Of a stretch of 64,000 bases of DNA, positions 35,423 through 44,188 are shown piece by piece (position 1 is the first letter of the stretch; every line of letters starts with the position of its first letter). The position numbers and the translations under genes were made by a program. The notes beneath the pieces were generated by a model. The model ran no database searches, was not told the DNA's origin, and saw only the letters and a list, made by a program, of their open reading frames with translations. The stretch is taken from positions 2,480,001-2,544,000 of the forward strand of contig NZ_CP134876.1 of NCBI RefSeq assembly GCF_032108445.1. Reading direction: 5' to 3'. This stretch comes from Micromonospora halotolerans. Lineage in GTDB: Bacteria > Actinomycetota > Actinomycetes > Mycobacteriales > Micromonosporaceae.

Positions 35423-37939
35423 TCAGGGGGTGGCGGTGCGGTTGCGTCCGCCGCCGGTGCGGCGGCCGGGCAGGCGGATCACCGAGCCGGCGTCGTGCAG
35501 CGGCGGCGCGAGGGCGCCCGGGCGGCCGCCGGCACCGCGCTGGAGGGCGGCGAGGAGCGCGCCGGACGGCAGCGGCCGGGCGAACAGGTGGCCCTGCCCG
35601 GCGGCGCAGCCCAGCTCCCAGAGCGCCCGCCGCTGCGGCTCGCTCTCCACGCCCTCGGCCACCACGGTCAGGCCGAGGCTGCGGCCCAGGTCCAGGGTGG
35701 AGCGGATCACCGCGGCGGCCTCGGCGGCGCTCTCCATCGCGGTGACGAAGCTCCGGTCGATCTTCAGCTCGTGCACGGGGATCCGGGAGAGCAGCGAGAG
35801 CGAGGAGTAGCCGGTGCCGAAGTCGTCCAGCGCCAGCCGTACGCCGGAGTCGCGGAGCCGGCTGAGCACCCGGTCGACGACGTCGAGCTGACTGAGCGTC
35901 AGGGTCTCGGTCAGCTCCAGCACCAGCCGGTCCGGCGGCAGGTCGTGCGCCCGGAGCCGGGCCAGCACCGCGCCGGGGAAGCGGGCGTCGAGGAGGCTGC
36001 GCGGTGACACGTTCACCGAGACCGGCAGGTCGAAGCCGGCGTCCCGCCAGGAGCCGGCGGCGATCAGCGCCTGGTCGAGGATCGCCTCGGCGAACGCGGG
36101 CAGCAGCCCGGAGCGCTCGACCGCCTCCAGGAAGCGCAGCGGGTCGATCATGCCGTGCGTGGGGTGGTGCCAGCGGGCCAGCGCCTCCGCGCCGATCACC
36201 TCGCCGCTGCCCAGGTCGACGATCGGCTGGAAGTTGACGATGAACTCGTGGTCGGCGACCGCCCGGGGCAGCTCGCCGCCGAGGGTGAGCCGGCCCAGGT
36301 CGGCGGTGTCGCGGGTCGGTGCGTACGTGGCGACCCGCTGGCCGGCCCGCTTGGCCTGGTACATCGCCACGTCGGCGCGGCGCAGCAGCTCGGGCATGCC
36401 GCCGTTGGCCGGGGCTACCGCGATGCCGCCGCTGGCCTCCACGCTGATCCGCATGCCGTCCAGGTCGAGCGGCTCGTGCAGCGCGGCCAGCAGGGCCTCG
36501 GCCCGGTGCGCGGCGACCGCCGGGGCGGGCAGGCCCCGCAGCAGCACGGCGAACTCGTCGCCGCCGAGGCGGGCCACCAGGTCGTCGGAGCGGGCCGCGC
36601 CGCGCAGCCGGTCGGCGACCTGGATCAGCACCCGGTCGCCGGCGCCGTGCCCGAGGGTGTCGTTGACCTCCTTGAAGTGGTTGAGGTCGATCAGCACCAG
36701 GGCGGTGACGCCGTCGGCGTGCCGGTTGGTGAGCTGCTCGGTGCCCTCGTCGAGCAGGTGCCGCCGGTTGGAGAGCCCGGTGAGCGCGTCGTGGGTGGCG
36801 GCGTACGCGTGCTCGTCGGCGATCCGGGCCAGCTCGGCGTACGCCTGGGCGTTGCGGACGGCCGTGCAGAGCGCCGAGGCGAAGGTGCGCAGGGTGTACT
36901 GCTCCCGTTCGGACAGCTTGACCGGCCCCGTGAACCGCAGCCGCAGCACCCCGATGTCGGCGGTCTGGTCGTGCCCTTCCAGGCGGGTGGTGAGCACCGA
37001 ACCCTCGATCGCGCTGGGCGTGCCGGCCGGTCCCCGGAGGGTGATGGCCCCGCCGGCCCCCCGGACCAGCCGCCCCTCCTCGCGCAGCTCGATGTCGACC
37101 TCGTCGGCGGAGAAGAGCTCGGTGGCCTGGGTGACCGCGGTGGTGAGCACCTGGTCGAGGTCGACCACGTTCAGCGCGTCGGTGGTGCGGGCCAGGCGCT
37201 GCCAGGCCTCCCGTTCGGCCCGGCTGCGCACCCGGCTGGAGTTGGCCAGGTGCAGGCTCAGGACGAGGGGCGGGACGACCACCAGGAAGGTCGGGTTGAT
37301 CCGGAGGATGAGCAGGGTGGACAGGACCACCGAGAAGCGGGCGAGCACGCTCGCCAACCGGAGGTCGAGTTGCTGCCGGAAGCGGTTGAGGATGGGTGTC
37401 CCGGTGGCGAACGCGAGGACCGGGAACATGAGCAGCTCGTCGAGCACCACAACGGTCAGGTAGGCCAGCACCAGGGCGGGCAGCGAGCGGCCGATCGACC
37501 CGGACCACGGCCAGGTCCAGCCGGCGGCGACCAGGACCAGTCCGCCAGCGGCGGCCAGCGTCATCTCCTTGGCGATGCCGAAGGCCAGTTTGATGGGGGT
37601 CAGCCGGGTGATCGCTCGGGCGATCGCGACGCCGAGACCGGTGGCGACGATCACCCACGGTACGGGGGCGATCGCCAGACCGACGACCGTCGCGGCGTCC
37701 GTCCAGGAGATGCCGTGGGTGGTGGCGCGGATGCGGATGCGGACATTGACGGTCGCCGCGACGGCGACCAGAAACGTGAGTGCGACGGCCCGGGTGAGGT
37801 TGTTCTCGGTCACCAGGCCGTGGCTGTCAATCAGTCGGATGCTGACCAGCGTCGAGACCCCGGCGGTAAACACGACGAGACCGACTAGCAGCCGTAGCCG
37901 CCGATCGGTCCCATTGTCGCGTGCAAGGGTGCGAGTCAC
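35423..37939 (-). CDS. membrane GGDEF-EAL protein for cyclic di-GMP turnover
   Basis: An 838-residue protein with 6-7 N-terminal membrane segments (about 15-235), a GAF-like segment (about 245-390), a GGDEF domain (about 395-555) and an EAL domain (about 570-820). The cyclase site RLGGDEF is intact, with an RSDD I-site five residues before it. The EAL domain keeps EAL, NVSPRSL, ELTET, DDFGTGYSSL, LKIDRSF and EGVE, so it should also hydrolyse c-di-GMP. GTG 37939 is chosen for its GGAGG site. Confidence 0.95.
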   Translation of the reverse strand: MTRTLARDNGTDRRLRLLVGLVVFTAGVSTLVSIRLIDSHGLVTENNLTRAVALTFLVAVAATVNVRIRIRATTHGISWTDAATVVGLAIAPVPWVIVATGLGVAIARAITRLTPIKLAFGIAKEMTLAAAGGLVLVAAGWTWPWSGSIGRSLPALVLAYLTVVVLDELLMFPVLAFATGTPILNRFRQQLDLRLASVLARFSVVLSTLLILRINPTFLVVVPPLVLSLHLANSSRVRSRAEREAWQRLARTTDALNVVDLDQVLTTAVTQATELFSADEVDIELREEGRLVRGAGGAITLRGPAGTPSAIEGSVLTTRLEGHDQTADIGVLRLRFTGPVKLSEREQYTLRTFASALCTAVRNAQAYAELARIADEHAYAATHDALTGLSNRRHLLDEGTEQLTNRHADGVTALVLIDLNHFKEVNDTLGHGAGDRVLIQVADRLRGAARSDDLVARLGGDEFAVLLRGLPAPAVAAHRAEALLAALHEPLDLDGMRISVEASGGIAVAPANGGMPELLRRADVAMYQAKRAGQRVATYAPTRDTADLGRLTLGGELPRAVADHEFIVNFQPIVDLGSGEVIGAEALARWHHPTHGMIDPLRFLEAVERSGLLPAFAEAILDQALIAAGSWRDAGFDLPVSVNVSPRSLLDARFPGAVLARLRAHDLPPDRLVLELTETLTLSQLDVVDRVLSRLRDSGVRLALDDFGTGYSSLSLLSRIPVHELKIDRSFVTAMESAAEAAAVIRSTLDLGRSLGLTVVAEGVESEPQRRALWELGCAAGQGHLFARPLPSGALLAALQRGAGGRPGALAPPLHDAGSVIRLPGRRTGGGRNRTATP

Positions 37940-38453
37940 GTCCTGGCCTCCACCGCGCCCATCTCGTAGCGGTGCGTGCACCAGTACTGTACGGGGCGCT
38001 CAGGCGCCCGGAAAGATCCCTCAGAGCCAGTCGTTGCCGCGCATGTGCTCAGCCCTTCACTCGATCCTGCGGAGCCGTTGTCGTCGACCCCCCACCGACG
38101 CACGACAGCTTATGACGTTTAGGCCGAGTTAGTAACATTAGATGTCCATATGCGCAGAATGCGCTAATGTCGCCGCATCTTGTCACTCAGTGTCTTTGCC
38201 TGAAGACTGAACGCGTATTCGGGCGACCTTCCAATGGGATTATCGAGTCCCCCCATGCGCGATGTCTCTAGTCGTTCGGGCACTGCGTTACATCACACCC
38301 CGCAGGTCCACGGACCGGAAAAATGTCGTCGCTCTCTGATATCTTTTGAAGTCGTGCGGCGGATCGCGCACAATCTTCCGCTAAGGCGTGTTCCGCATAT
38401 ATTGGCGGGAAATGCAGTGGTTATTCAATTCGGCACTGCGGAGGAAAGGTTTG
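37940..38453. other. AT-rich island upstream of the SARP stub and moaC
   Basis: About 510 bp without a credible gene. From roughly 38100 to 38450 the base composition falls to near 50% GC, far below the surroundings. A possible promoter TTGAAG (38346-38351), 17 bp, CACAAT (38369-38374) points right. It looks like the control region of the truncated regulator or foreign DNA. Confidence 0.6.
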
Positions 38454-38624
38454 GTGGACGTCCGGCTCCTGGGGGCTCCGGAGGCCTGGTGGGGGCCGAC
38501 CCAGGTCTCGCTGGGCACACCGAAGCAGCAGCTCGTCCTGGCGATGCTCGCCCTGCACGCCGGGCGGGTCGTCACGATCGACTCGCTCGTCGACGAGCTG
38601 TGGACGGATAGGCTCGCGCCGTGA
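38454..38624 (+). pseudogene. truncated SARP/AfsR-type regulator, N-terminal stub
   Basis: Fifty-six residues (VDVRLLGAPEAW ... SLVDELW) match the start of the winged-helix domain of BTAD/SARP regulators and then stop. The recognition part of the wing, the BTAD domain and everything after are missing. GGAGGAAAGG sits in front of the TTG/GTG start, so it may still be translated. Its TGA overlaps the moaC GTG start (GTGA), so a deletion seems to have joined it directly to moaC. It could provide translational coupling to moaC. Confidence 0.75.
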
Positions 38625-39112
38625 CCGAACCCGCGCAGCTCACCCACGTCGACCCGGCCGGCGCGGCCCGGATGGTCGACGTCTCCGCCAAGGCGATCTC
38701 CGGCCGGCTCGCGGTCGCCGCCGGCCGGCTCCGCACCACCGCCGAGGTGGTGGATCTGCTGCGCCGCGACGGGCTGCCCAAGGGTGACGCCCTGGCCGTC
38801 GGCCGGCTCGCCGGGATCATGGGAGCCAAGCGCACACCCGACCTGATCCCACTCTGCCACCCCATCGCCCTGCACGGTGTCACCGTCGACCTGCGCCTCA
38901 CCGACGACACGGTCGAGATCACCGCCACGGCGAGGACCGCCGACCGGACGGGCGTCGAGATGGAGGCGCTCACCGCGGTGGCCGTCGCCGGGCTCGCCCT
39001 GGTCGACATGGTCAAGGCGGTGGACCCGGCGGCCTCGGTCGACGCGGTCCGGGTGCTGCGCAAGGAGGGCGGCAAGACCGGCGAGTGGGTCCGCCCGGAG
39101 GACCGGCCGTGA
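38621..39112 (+). CDS. moaC: cyclic pyranopterin monophosphate synthase MoaC
   Basis: A 163-residue enzyme for the second step of molybdenum cofactor synthesis. Conserved segments include MVDVSAKAISGRLAVAAG, KGDALAVGRLAGIMGAKRTPDLIPLCHPI and EMEALTAVAVAGLALVDMVKAVD. First gene of moaC-mog-moeA-moaE. The GTG start overlaps the upstream stub. Confidence 0.96.
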   Translation: MTEPAQLTHVDPAGAARMVDVSAKAISGRLAVAAGRLRTTAEVVDLLRRDGLPKGDALAVGRLAGIMGAKRTPDLIPLCHPIALHGVTVDLRLTDDTVEITATARTADRTGVEMEALTAVAVAGLALVDMVKAVDPAASVDAVRVLRKEGGKTGEWVRPEDRP

Positions 39113-39579
39113 TCCGGGCCCGGGTGATCGTCGCCTCCAACCGGGCGGCCGCCGGGGTCTACGCGGACACCAGCGGCCCGCTGCTCGTCGCCGGCCTGCG
39201 CGAGCTGGGCTGCGAGGCCGACGAGCCGGTCGTGGTGCCCGACGGCGAGCCGGTCGGCGCGGCGCTGCGGGCGGCCCGCGACGAGGGCGTCGACGTGGTG
39301 CTGACCAGCGGCGGCACCGGTGTCACACCGACCGACCGCACCCCCGAGGTGACCCGCCCGCTGCTCGACTACGAGATTCCCGGCATCGCCGAGGCGATCC
39401 GGGCGCACAGCCGGGGCGCCGTGCCGACGGCCGCGCTGTCCCGCGGGCTGGCCGGGGTGGCCGGCCGGATGCTGATCGTCAACCTGCCCGGGTCGCGGGG
39501 CGGGGCGAAGGACGGGTTGGCGGTGCTCGGGCCGATCCTGCGGCACACCGTCGACCAGCTCCGCGGCGGCGACCACTGA
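39109..39579 (+). CDS. mog: molybdopterin adenylyltransferase (MogA/MoaB family)
   Basis: A 156-residue protein that adenylates molybdopterin before metal insertion. The family motif TSGGTGVTPTDRTPEVT and the loop LPGSRGGAKDGLAVLGPIL are present. GTG overlaps the moaC stop by 4 bp. MoaB versus MogA cannot be separated by eye. Confidence 0.92.
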   Translation: MIRARVIVASNRAAAGVYADTSGPLLVAGLRELGCEADEPVVVPDGEPVGAALRAARDEGVDVVLTSGGTGVTPTDRTPEVTRPLLDYEIPGIAEAIRAHSRGAVPTAALSRGLAGVAGRMLIVNLPGSRGGAKDGLAVLGPILRHTVDQLRGGDH

Positions 39580-39616
39580 CCACACACCCCCGCCGCGCCG
39601 GCGCTAGGCTCGGCCG

Positions 39617-40876
39617 ATGAGCACGGAAACCGCAGCCGCCGCGGCCGGGGTCGCCGCGCCGCCACCTGCCGGGTGGGAGGAGGCCCGCTCCCGGGTGTAC
39701 GCGGTGGGTCTCGCCGCCGCGCTCCCCACGGTCGGCCGGCCGCTCGCCGACGCCGACGGGCACACCCTGGCCGAGCCGCTGACGACGCGTACCGACCTGC
39801 CCGCGTTCCCGACCTCCAGCGTGGACGGCTGGGCGGTGCGCGGGGACGGCCCGTGGCAGGTGGTCGGCCGGGTGCTCGCGGGGCAGACCCCGCCCCCGCT
39901 GGAGGCCGCCGGCAGCACGGTGGAGATCGCCACCGGCGCCATGGTCCCCGAGGGCACGACGGCGATCCTCCGGATCGAGGAGTCGACCCGCACGGCCGAC
40001 GGCCGGGTGGCAGGAACGCCCCGTCCGGCACCGGAGTGGCGGCAGCCGGGCGAGGAGGCGTACGCCGGGGAGGAGCTGCTGCCCGCCGGCACGCCCGTCG
40101 ACCCGGCGGTGATCGGCCTGGCCGCCTCCTGCGGGCACGACACCCTGCTGGTCCGCCGCCGGCCGCGCGCCGCGCTGCTGGTCTTCGGTGACGAGCTGCT
40201 GACCGCGGGCCCACCGGGGGCCGGCCGGGTCCGCGACGCGCTCGGCCCGGCGGTGCCCGCCTGGCTGCGCCGGTACGGCTGCCAGGTGCGCCCGGCCGAC
40301 GTGGTCGGTCCGGTGGCGGACACCCTCCCCGCCCACGTGGCCGCGCTGCGCGCCGCGCTCGCCGACGCCGATCTGGTCTGCACGACGGGTGGCACCATGC
40401 ACGGCCCGGTCGACCACCTGCACCCGACGCTGGAGACGCTCGGCGCCGACTACGTGGTGAACACCGTGGCGGTCCGGCCGGGCTTCCCGATGCTGCTGGC
40501 CCGGCTGGTGGACGGCGACGGCCGGGTGCGCTTCGTGGCCGGCCTGCCGGGCAACCCGCAGTCCGCGATCGTCGCGCTGGTGTCGCTGGTCGCGCCGCTG
40601 CTCGCCGGCCTGCAGGGCCGGCCGATGCCGGTGCTGCCGCAGGTCACCCTGGCCGAGCCGGTACCGGGCCGGGGCGACCACACCCACCTCGCCCTGGTGC
40701 GGTGGGACCGGGTGGCCGGCACCGCGCACCCGGTCCGCCACGTCGGCTCGGCGATGCTGCGCGGCCTGGCCGGCGCGGACGGCTTCGCGATGATCCGGCC
40801 GGGCACCAGCGGCGCGGCGGGCGACCGGGTGCCGCTCGTACCGCTGCCGCTGACCCCCGGGGAGCGGGCATGGTGA
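39617..40876 (+). CDS. moeA: molybdopterin molybdenumtransferase MoeA
   Basis: A 419-residue enzyme inserting molybdate into adenylated molybdopterin. Recognised segments are FPTSSVDGWAV, EIATGAMVPEGTTAILRIE, and CTTGGTMHGPVDHL and VAGLPGNPQSAIVALVSLV in the MogA-like domain. A TAGGCT -10 box ends 6 nt before the ATG, so it may have its own leaderless transcript despite lying 37 bp after mog. Overlaps moaE. Confidence 0.94.
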   Translation: MSTETAAAAAGVAAPPPAGWEEARSRVYAVGLAAALPTVGRPLADADGHTLAEPLTTRTDLPAFPTSSVDGWAVRGDGPWQVVGRVLAGQTPPPLEAAGSTVEIATGAMVPEGTTAILRIEESTRTADGRVAGTPRPAPEWRQPGEEAYAGEELLPAGTPVDPAVIGLAASCGHDTLLVRRRPRAALLVFGDELLTAGPPGAGRVRDALGPAVPAWLRRYGCQVRPADVVGPVADTLPAHVAALRAALADADLVCTTGGTMHGPVDHLHPTLETLGADYVVNTVAVRPGFPMLLARLVDGDGRVRFVAGLPGNPQSAIVALVSLVAPLLAGLQGRPMPVLPQVTLAEPVPGRGDHTHLALVRWDRVAGTAHPVRHVGSAMLRGLAGADGFAMIRPGTSGAAGDRVPLVPLPLTPGERAW

Positions 40877-41310
40877 GCGCGAGGAGTGTGGACGGCGTGG
40901 TGCTCGGCGCGGTGACCGACCGGCCGCTGGACCTGGCCGCGCACGAGGCCGCGGTCGCCGACCGTCGGGCCGGCGCGGTGGTCTCGTTCCAGGGCGTGGT
41001 CCGCGACCACGACCACGGCCGGACGGTCATGCTGCTGGAGTACGAGGGCCATCCGACCGCCGAGGCCGTGCTGCGCGAGGTGGCGGCCGAGATCGCCGCC
41101 GACCCCGACGTGTACGCGGTGGCCGTGTCGCACCGGATCGGCCCGCTGGAGATCGGCGATGTGGCCCTGGTGGCGGCGGTCAGCACCGCGCACCGGGCGG
41201 CGGCCTTCGCGGCCTGCGCGCGACTGGTCGACGAGGTGAAGGCGCGGCTGCCGATCTGGAAGCGGCAGGTGTTCTCCGACGGCACCGAGGAGTGGGTGAA
41301 CTGCCCCTGA
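40870..41310 (+). CDS. moaE: molybdopterin synthase catalytic subunit MoaE
   Basis: A 146-residue large subunit of molybdopterin synthase. GAVVSFQGVVRDHDHGR, LEYEGHP and the C-terminal KARLPIWKRQVFSDGTEEWVN are diagnostic. The ATG lies 7 bp inside moeA. Its partner MoaD is 12 kb away at 52960. Confidence 0.95.
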   Translation: MVSARSVDGVVLGAVTDRPLDLAAHEAAVADRRAGAVVSFQGVVRDHDHGRTVMLLEYEGHPTAEAVLREVAAEIAADPDVYAVAVSHRIGPLEIGDVALVAAVSTAHRAAAFAACARLVDEVKARLPIWKRQVFSDGTEEWVNCP

Positions 41311-41313
41311 GGC

Positions 41314-42750
41314 TCAGCGCCGGCCGGCGGGCTGCGCCACCCTGGCGAGCCGGTCGTGGTAGAAGGCCGGCTCCGCGCCGGGGCGCCAGGGCAGGGCCGC
41401 GACCAGCACGATCAGGGCGACGGCCAGCGAGTTCTCCATGAGCGCGCCGAACAGGCCGTCCTGGTAGTGGGACACCTCGGGCAGCTGATGCTCGTACGGC
41501 CAGATGGGCGAGATCAGGAAGAGCAGGTAGAGCCCGAGCGCGCCGACCCCGTGCCGGAGCCCGGTCAGGGTCGGGTACCAGATCGGCGGTCGCAGCGCCG
41601 GCACCCCGGTGGCCGGCGGCGCGCCGGCGGCCCGGGGCAGCACGCCGCGGCTGGCTTCGCGGCGGCGTACGGCGGCGTCGGCCAGCACGATGATCGCCGG
41701 GATGACCCAGACCAGGTGGTGCGACCAGGAGATCGGGCTGACCACGTTGGCGGTGAGCCCGACCAGCGTGAACGCGGTCAGCTCGTCGCCGTCGGCGCGG
41801 GCACTGGCCGCCCGGGACAGCCCGAGCGCCAGCATCAGCACCGCGAAGGCCAGCCAGAGCAGGCCGGGCGTCTCGATCGAGTCGTATAGCCGGGCCAGCA
41901 GGCCGGCGAGGGACTGGTTGGCGGTCATGTCCGCCGCGCCGACCCGCTCGGTCTGCCAGAGCACGTCGGTGAAGTACGTCCGGGTCTCCGCGCCGACCAG
42001 CCAGAACGTCGCGAGGGTCACGCCGATGGTGGTGCCGACGGCGGTCAGCGCGGCCCGCCACTGCCGGGTGATCACGAGATAGGCCAGGAACAGCGCCGGA
42101 GTGAGCTTGACCGCGGTGGCCAGCCCGATGCCGACCCCGGCCCAGGTGCCGCTGTAGACGAACCGGGCCAGCGCCGAGTCGGCGGTCTCGTGGTGGGTGC
42201 CGCGCCGGGCCCGCCAGCGCAGGCCGACCAGGTCCGCCATGATCAGCGCGAAGAGCAGCAGGTTGACCTGGCCGTAGCCGAGGGTCTCCCGGGACGGCTC
42301 GATGGCCACGGCCAGCGGGGTGGCGATGCCGACGGTGAACCAGAGCGACCAGCCCAGCCGGTCGACGATGGGGCGCAGCAGCGCGGCCAGCACGACGGCG
42401 AGGGCCGCGATGCTGGCCAGGGCGTTGAGCCCGCCCGCGGCGTCGATCGGCAGCCAGGACATCGGCAGCATGGCCAGGGCGGCGAACGGCGGGTAGGTGA
42501 AGCCCAGGGTGGTGGACGGGGCGATGAAGTCGTACAGCTCGTTGCCGTTCGCCCACCACACCACGGCACCGTGGTAGATCTTCATGTCGAAGAAGTTGTA
42601 CGGCCGCCCGAAGGCGCCGATCGCGAGCCAGGCGGCGTAGGCGACGGCGGCCACGATGCCGGTCCGCACGACGGTCCGGCGGTCGACTCCGCGCGTGACG
42701 CGTTGGACGGGAGCGAGGCGGTCCGTCCGTCTACCGACTGTCGTCGGCAT
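41314..42750 (-). CDS. GT87-family mannosyltransferase-like membrane protein
   Basis: A 478-residue protein with about ten membrane segments. The first loop has FFDMKIYHGAVVWWANGNELYDF, containing the acidic residue typical of polyprenyl-phosphomannose-dependent alpha-mannosyltransferases, followed by GFTYPPFAALAMLPM. It resembles the PimE branch of GT87. Probable role in lipoglycan or glycolipid mannosylation; acceptor unknown. Convergent with moaE. Confidence 0.82.
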   Translation of the reverse strand: MPTTVGRRTDRLAPVQRVTRGVDRRTVVRTGIVAAVAYAAWLAIGAFGRPYNFFDMKIYHGAVVWWANGNELYDFIAPSTTLGFTYPPFAALAMLPMSWLPIDAAGGLNALASIAALAVVLAALLRPIVDRLGWSLWFTVGIATPLAVAIEPSRETLGYGQVNLLLFALIMADLVGLRWRARRGTHHETADSALARFVYSGTWAGVGIGLATAVKLTPALFLAYLVITRQWRAALTAVGTTIGVTLATFWLVGAETRTYFTDVLWQTERVGAADMTANQSLAGLLARLYDSIETPGLLWLAFAVLMLALGLSRAASARADGDELTAFTLVGLTANVVSPISWSHHLVWVIPAIIVLADAAVRRREASRGVLPRAAGAPPATGVPALRPPIWYPTLTGLRHGVGALGLYLLFLISPIWPYEHQLPEVSHYQDGLFGALMENSLAVALIVLVAALPWRPGAEPAFYHDRLARVAQPAGRR

Positions 42751-42954
42751 GGCGTGGCCACCCCCGTACCAAGGTCGTCCTGCCCGTCCAGGTCCAGCAC
42801 GGAGCCTAGAACGGCGCCTCACGTCAGTGCCTCCCGCGTTATGCGACCGTGTCCGATCCCACACGTGTTTTTGACATTTCCACCGCGTTAACGGGTCTCG
42901 GACGGTTCAGGTGATTAGCGGCCTTGCGGGGGGTGGCGGCCGTATTGATGCAGG

Positions 42955-43500
42955 TCAGCCGGGAATCCGGCGGGCGGTGGCCGCCGAGCGTACGGCGATC
43001 TTCGCCTCCCGGCGGGCGGTACGGACCGCGCGCTTCACCGAGCGGCGCGAGTGGTCGATCCGGTGGCCGGTGCGCCAGCGGAGCCCCGGCTTGCCCTCGG
43101 TGTCGGCGGCGGCGAGGAGAAGGCCGCCGAAGAGCCCGAGGTTCTTCAGGAAGTGGATCTGGTTGTTGTTCCGTGCCGCCGGGTCGTCGGTGTTCCAGAA
43201 GGGATGGCCGGCGGCGGTGGTCGGCACCAGGGTGGCGGCGAGGACGAGCGCGGCCGGCCGGGTGAACCTGCCGGTCGCCAGCATCAGCCCGGCGACCAGT
43301 TGGGTGGCCGAGTTGGCCCGCACCAGGGTCGCGGTGTCGGTGGGGATGCGGGGGTTGATGTTCTGGAGCAGCGGCGTGACCTTGTCGGTGATCGGCTGGG
43401 CGGCCGGGACCAGCCGTCCCGGGTTCCGCAGGTTGCGGGCGCCGCTGACCACGAAGATGCCGCTCAACATGACGCGGGCGAGGGAGCGCACGGGCTTCAT
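42955..43500 (-). CDS. DoxX-family membrane protein
   Basis: A 181-residue protein with four hydrophobic segments and the DoxX-type features LARVMLSGIFVVSGARNLRNP and QIHFLKNLGLFGGLLLAAAD. The C-terminal 45 residues are strongly basic. Family members are linked to redox or thiol stress in mycobacteria; the exact role here is unknown. Confidence 0.85.
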   Translation of the reverse strand: MKPVRSLARVMLSGIFVVSGARNLRNPGRLVPAAQPITDKVTPLLQNINPRIPTDTATLVRANSATQLVAGLMLATGRFTRPAALVLAATLVPTTAAGHPFWNTDDPAARNNNQIHFLKNLGLFGGLLLAAADTEGKPGLRWRTGHRIDHSRRSVKRAVRTARREAKIAVRSAATARRIPG

Positions 43501-43635
43501 GGCTCAGTCATACCCCGTTGCGGCCCCCGCCACCCCCGCAACACTCGAAAGGGATCGGCCGACGTGGACGTCCGGTGCGTACCGATTTCAGCGACCGTCG
43601 CAGATGGACCGGCTCCGGGCGGTAAGGTCGCGCGG

Positions 43636-44181
43636 GTGACGACCCTGCGACTCCGACCCGAGGACCCGGCGGACGAGGAGCCGGTCGCCCGGGTGCTGGC
43701 CGCCGCGTTCGCCCGCCCCGACGTGGCCACCCCGCCCGAGGTGGAGCTGGTCGAGGACCTGCGGCGCAGCGACGCCTGGATACCGGAGCTGGCCATGGTC
43801 GCCGAGTACGGCGGCGAGGTGGTGGGCTACGCCCTGCTCACCCGGGTGCAGGTGCGCACCGACGGTGGCGCCTGGCCGGCGCTGGCGCTCGGCCCGGTGG
43901 CGGTCGCCCCGCACCGGCAGCGGATCGGGCACGGCGCGGCGGCGGTGCAGGCCGCTCTCGACGCCGCGACCGAGCTGGGCGAGCGGCTGGTGGTGGTGCT
44001 GGGCGACCCGGGGTACTACCGTCGGTTCGGGTTCGGCCGCGCGGACCGGCTGGGGCTGACCAGCCCGTGGTCGGGGCTGGGTGAGCCGTGGCAGGCGCTC
44101 GTGCTGCCGCCGTCCACCAGCGACGAGCCGCCACCGCCGACCGGCGAGGTGGTCTTCCCGCCGCCCTGGTCGAAGGTCTGA
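43636..44181 (+). CDS. GNAT-family N-acetyltransferase
   Basis: A 181-residue acetyltransferase with the acetyl-CoA loop VAPHRQRIGHGAAAVQAAL and the C-terminal segment VVLGDPGYYRRFGFGRAD, typical of the YhbS-like subgroup. Substrate unknown. TAAGGT ends 7 nt before the GTG, suggesting a leaderless transcript. Convergent with the ATPase gene 7 bp away. Confidence 0.88.
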   Translation: MTTLRLRPEDPADEEPVARVLAAAFARPDVATPPEVELVEDLRRSDAWIPELAMVAEYGGEVVGYALLTRVQVRTDGGAWPALALGPVAVAPHRQRIGHGAAAVQAALDAATELGERLVVVLGDPGYYRRFGFGRADRLGLTSPWSGLGEPWQALVLPPSTSDEPPPPTGEVVFPPPWSKV

Positions 44182-44188
44182 GCCGCGG

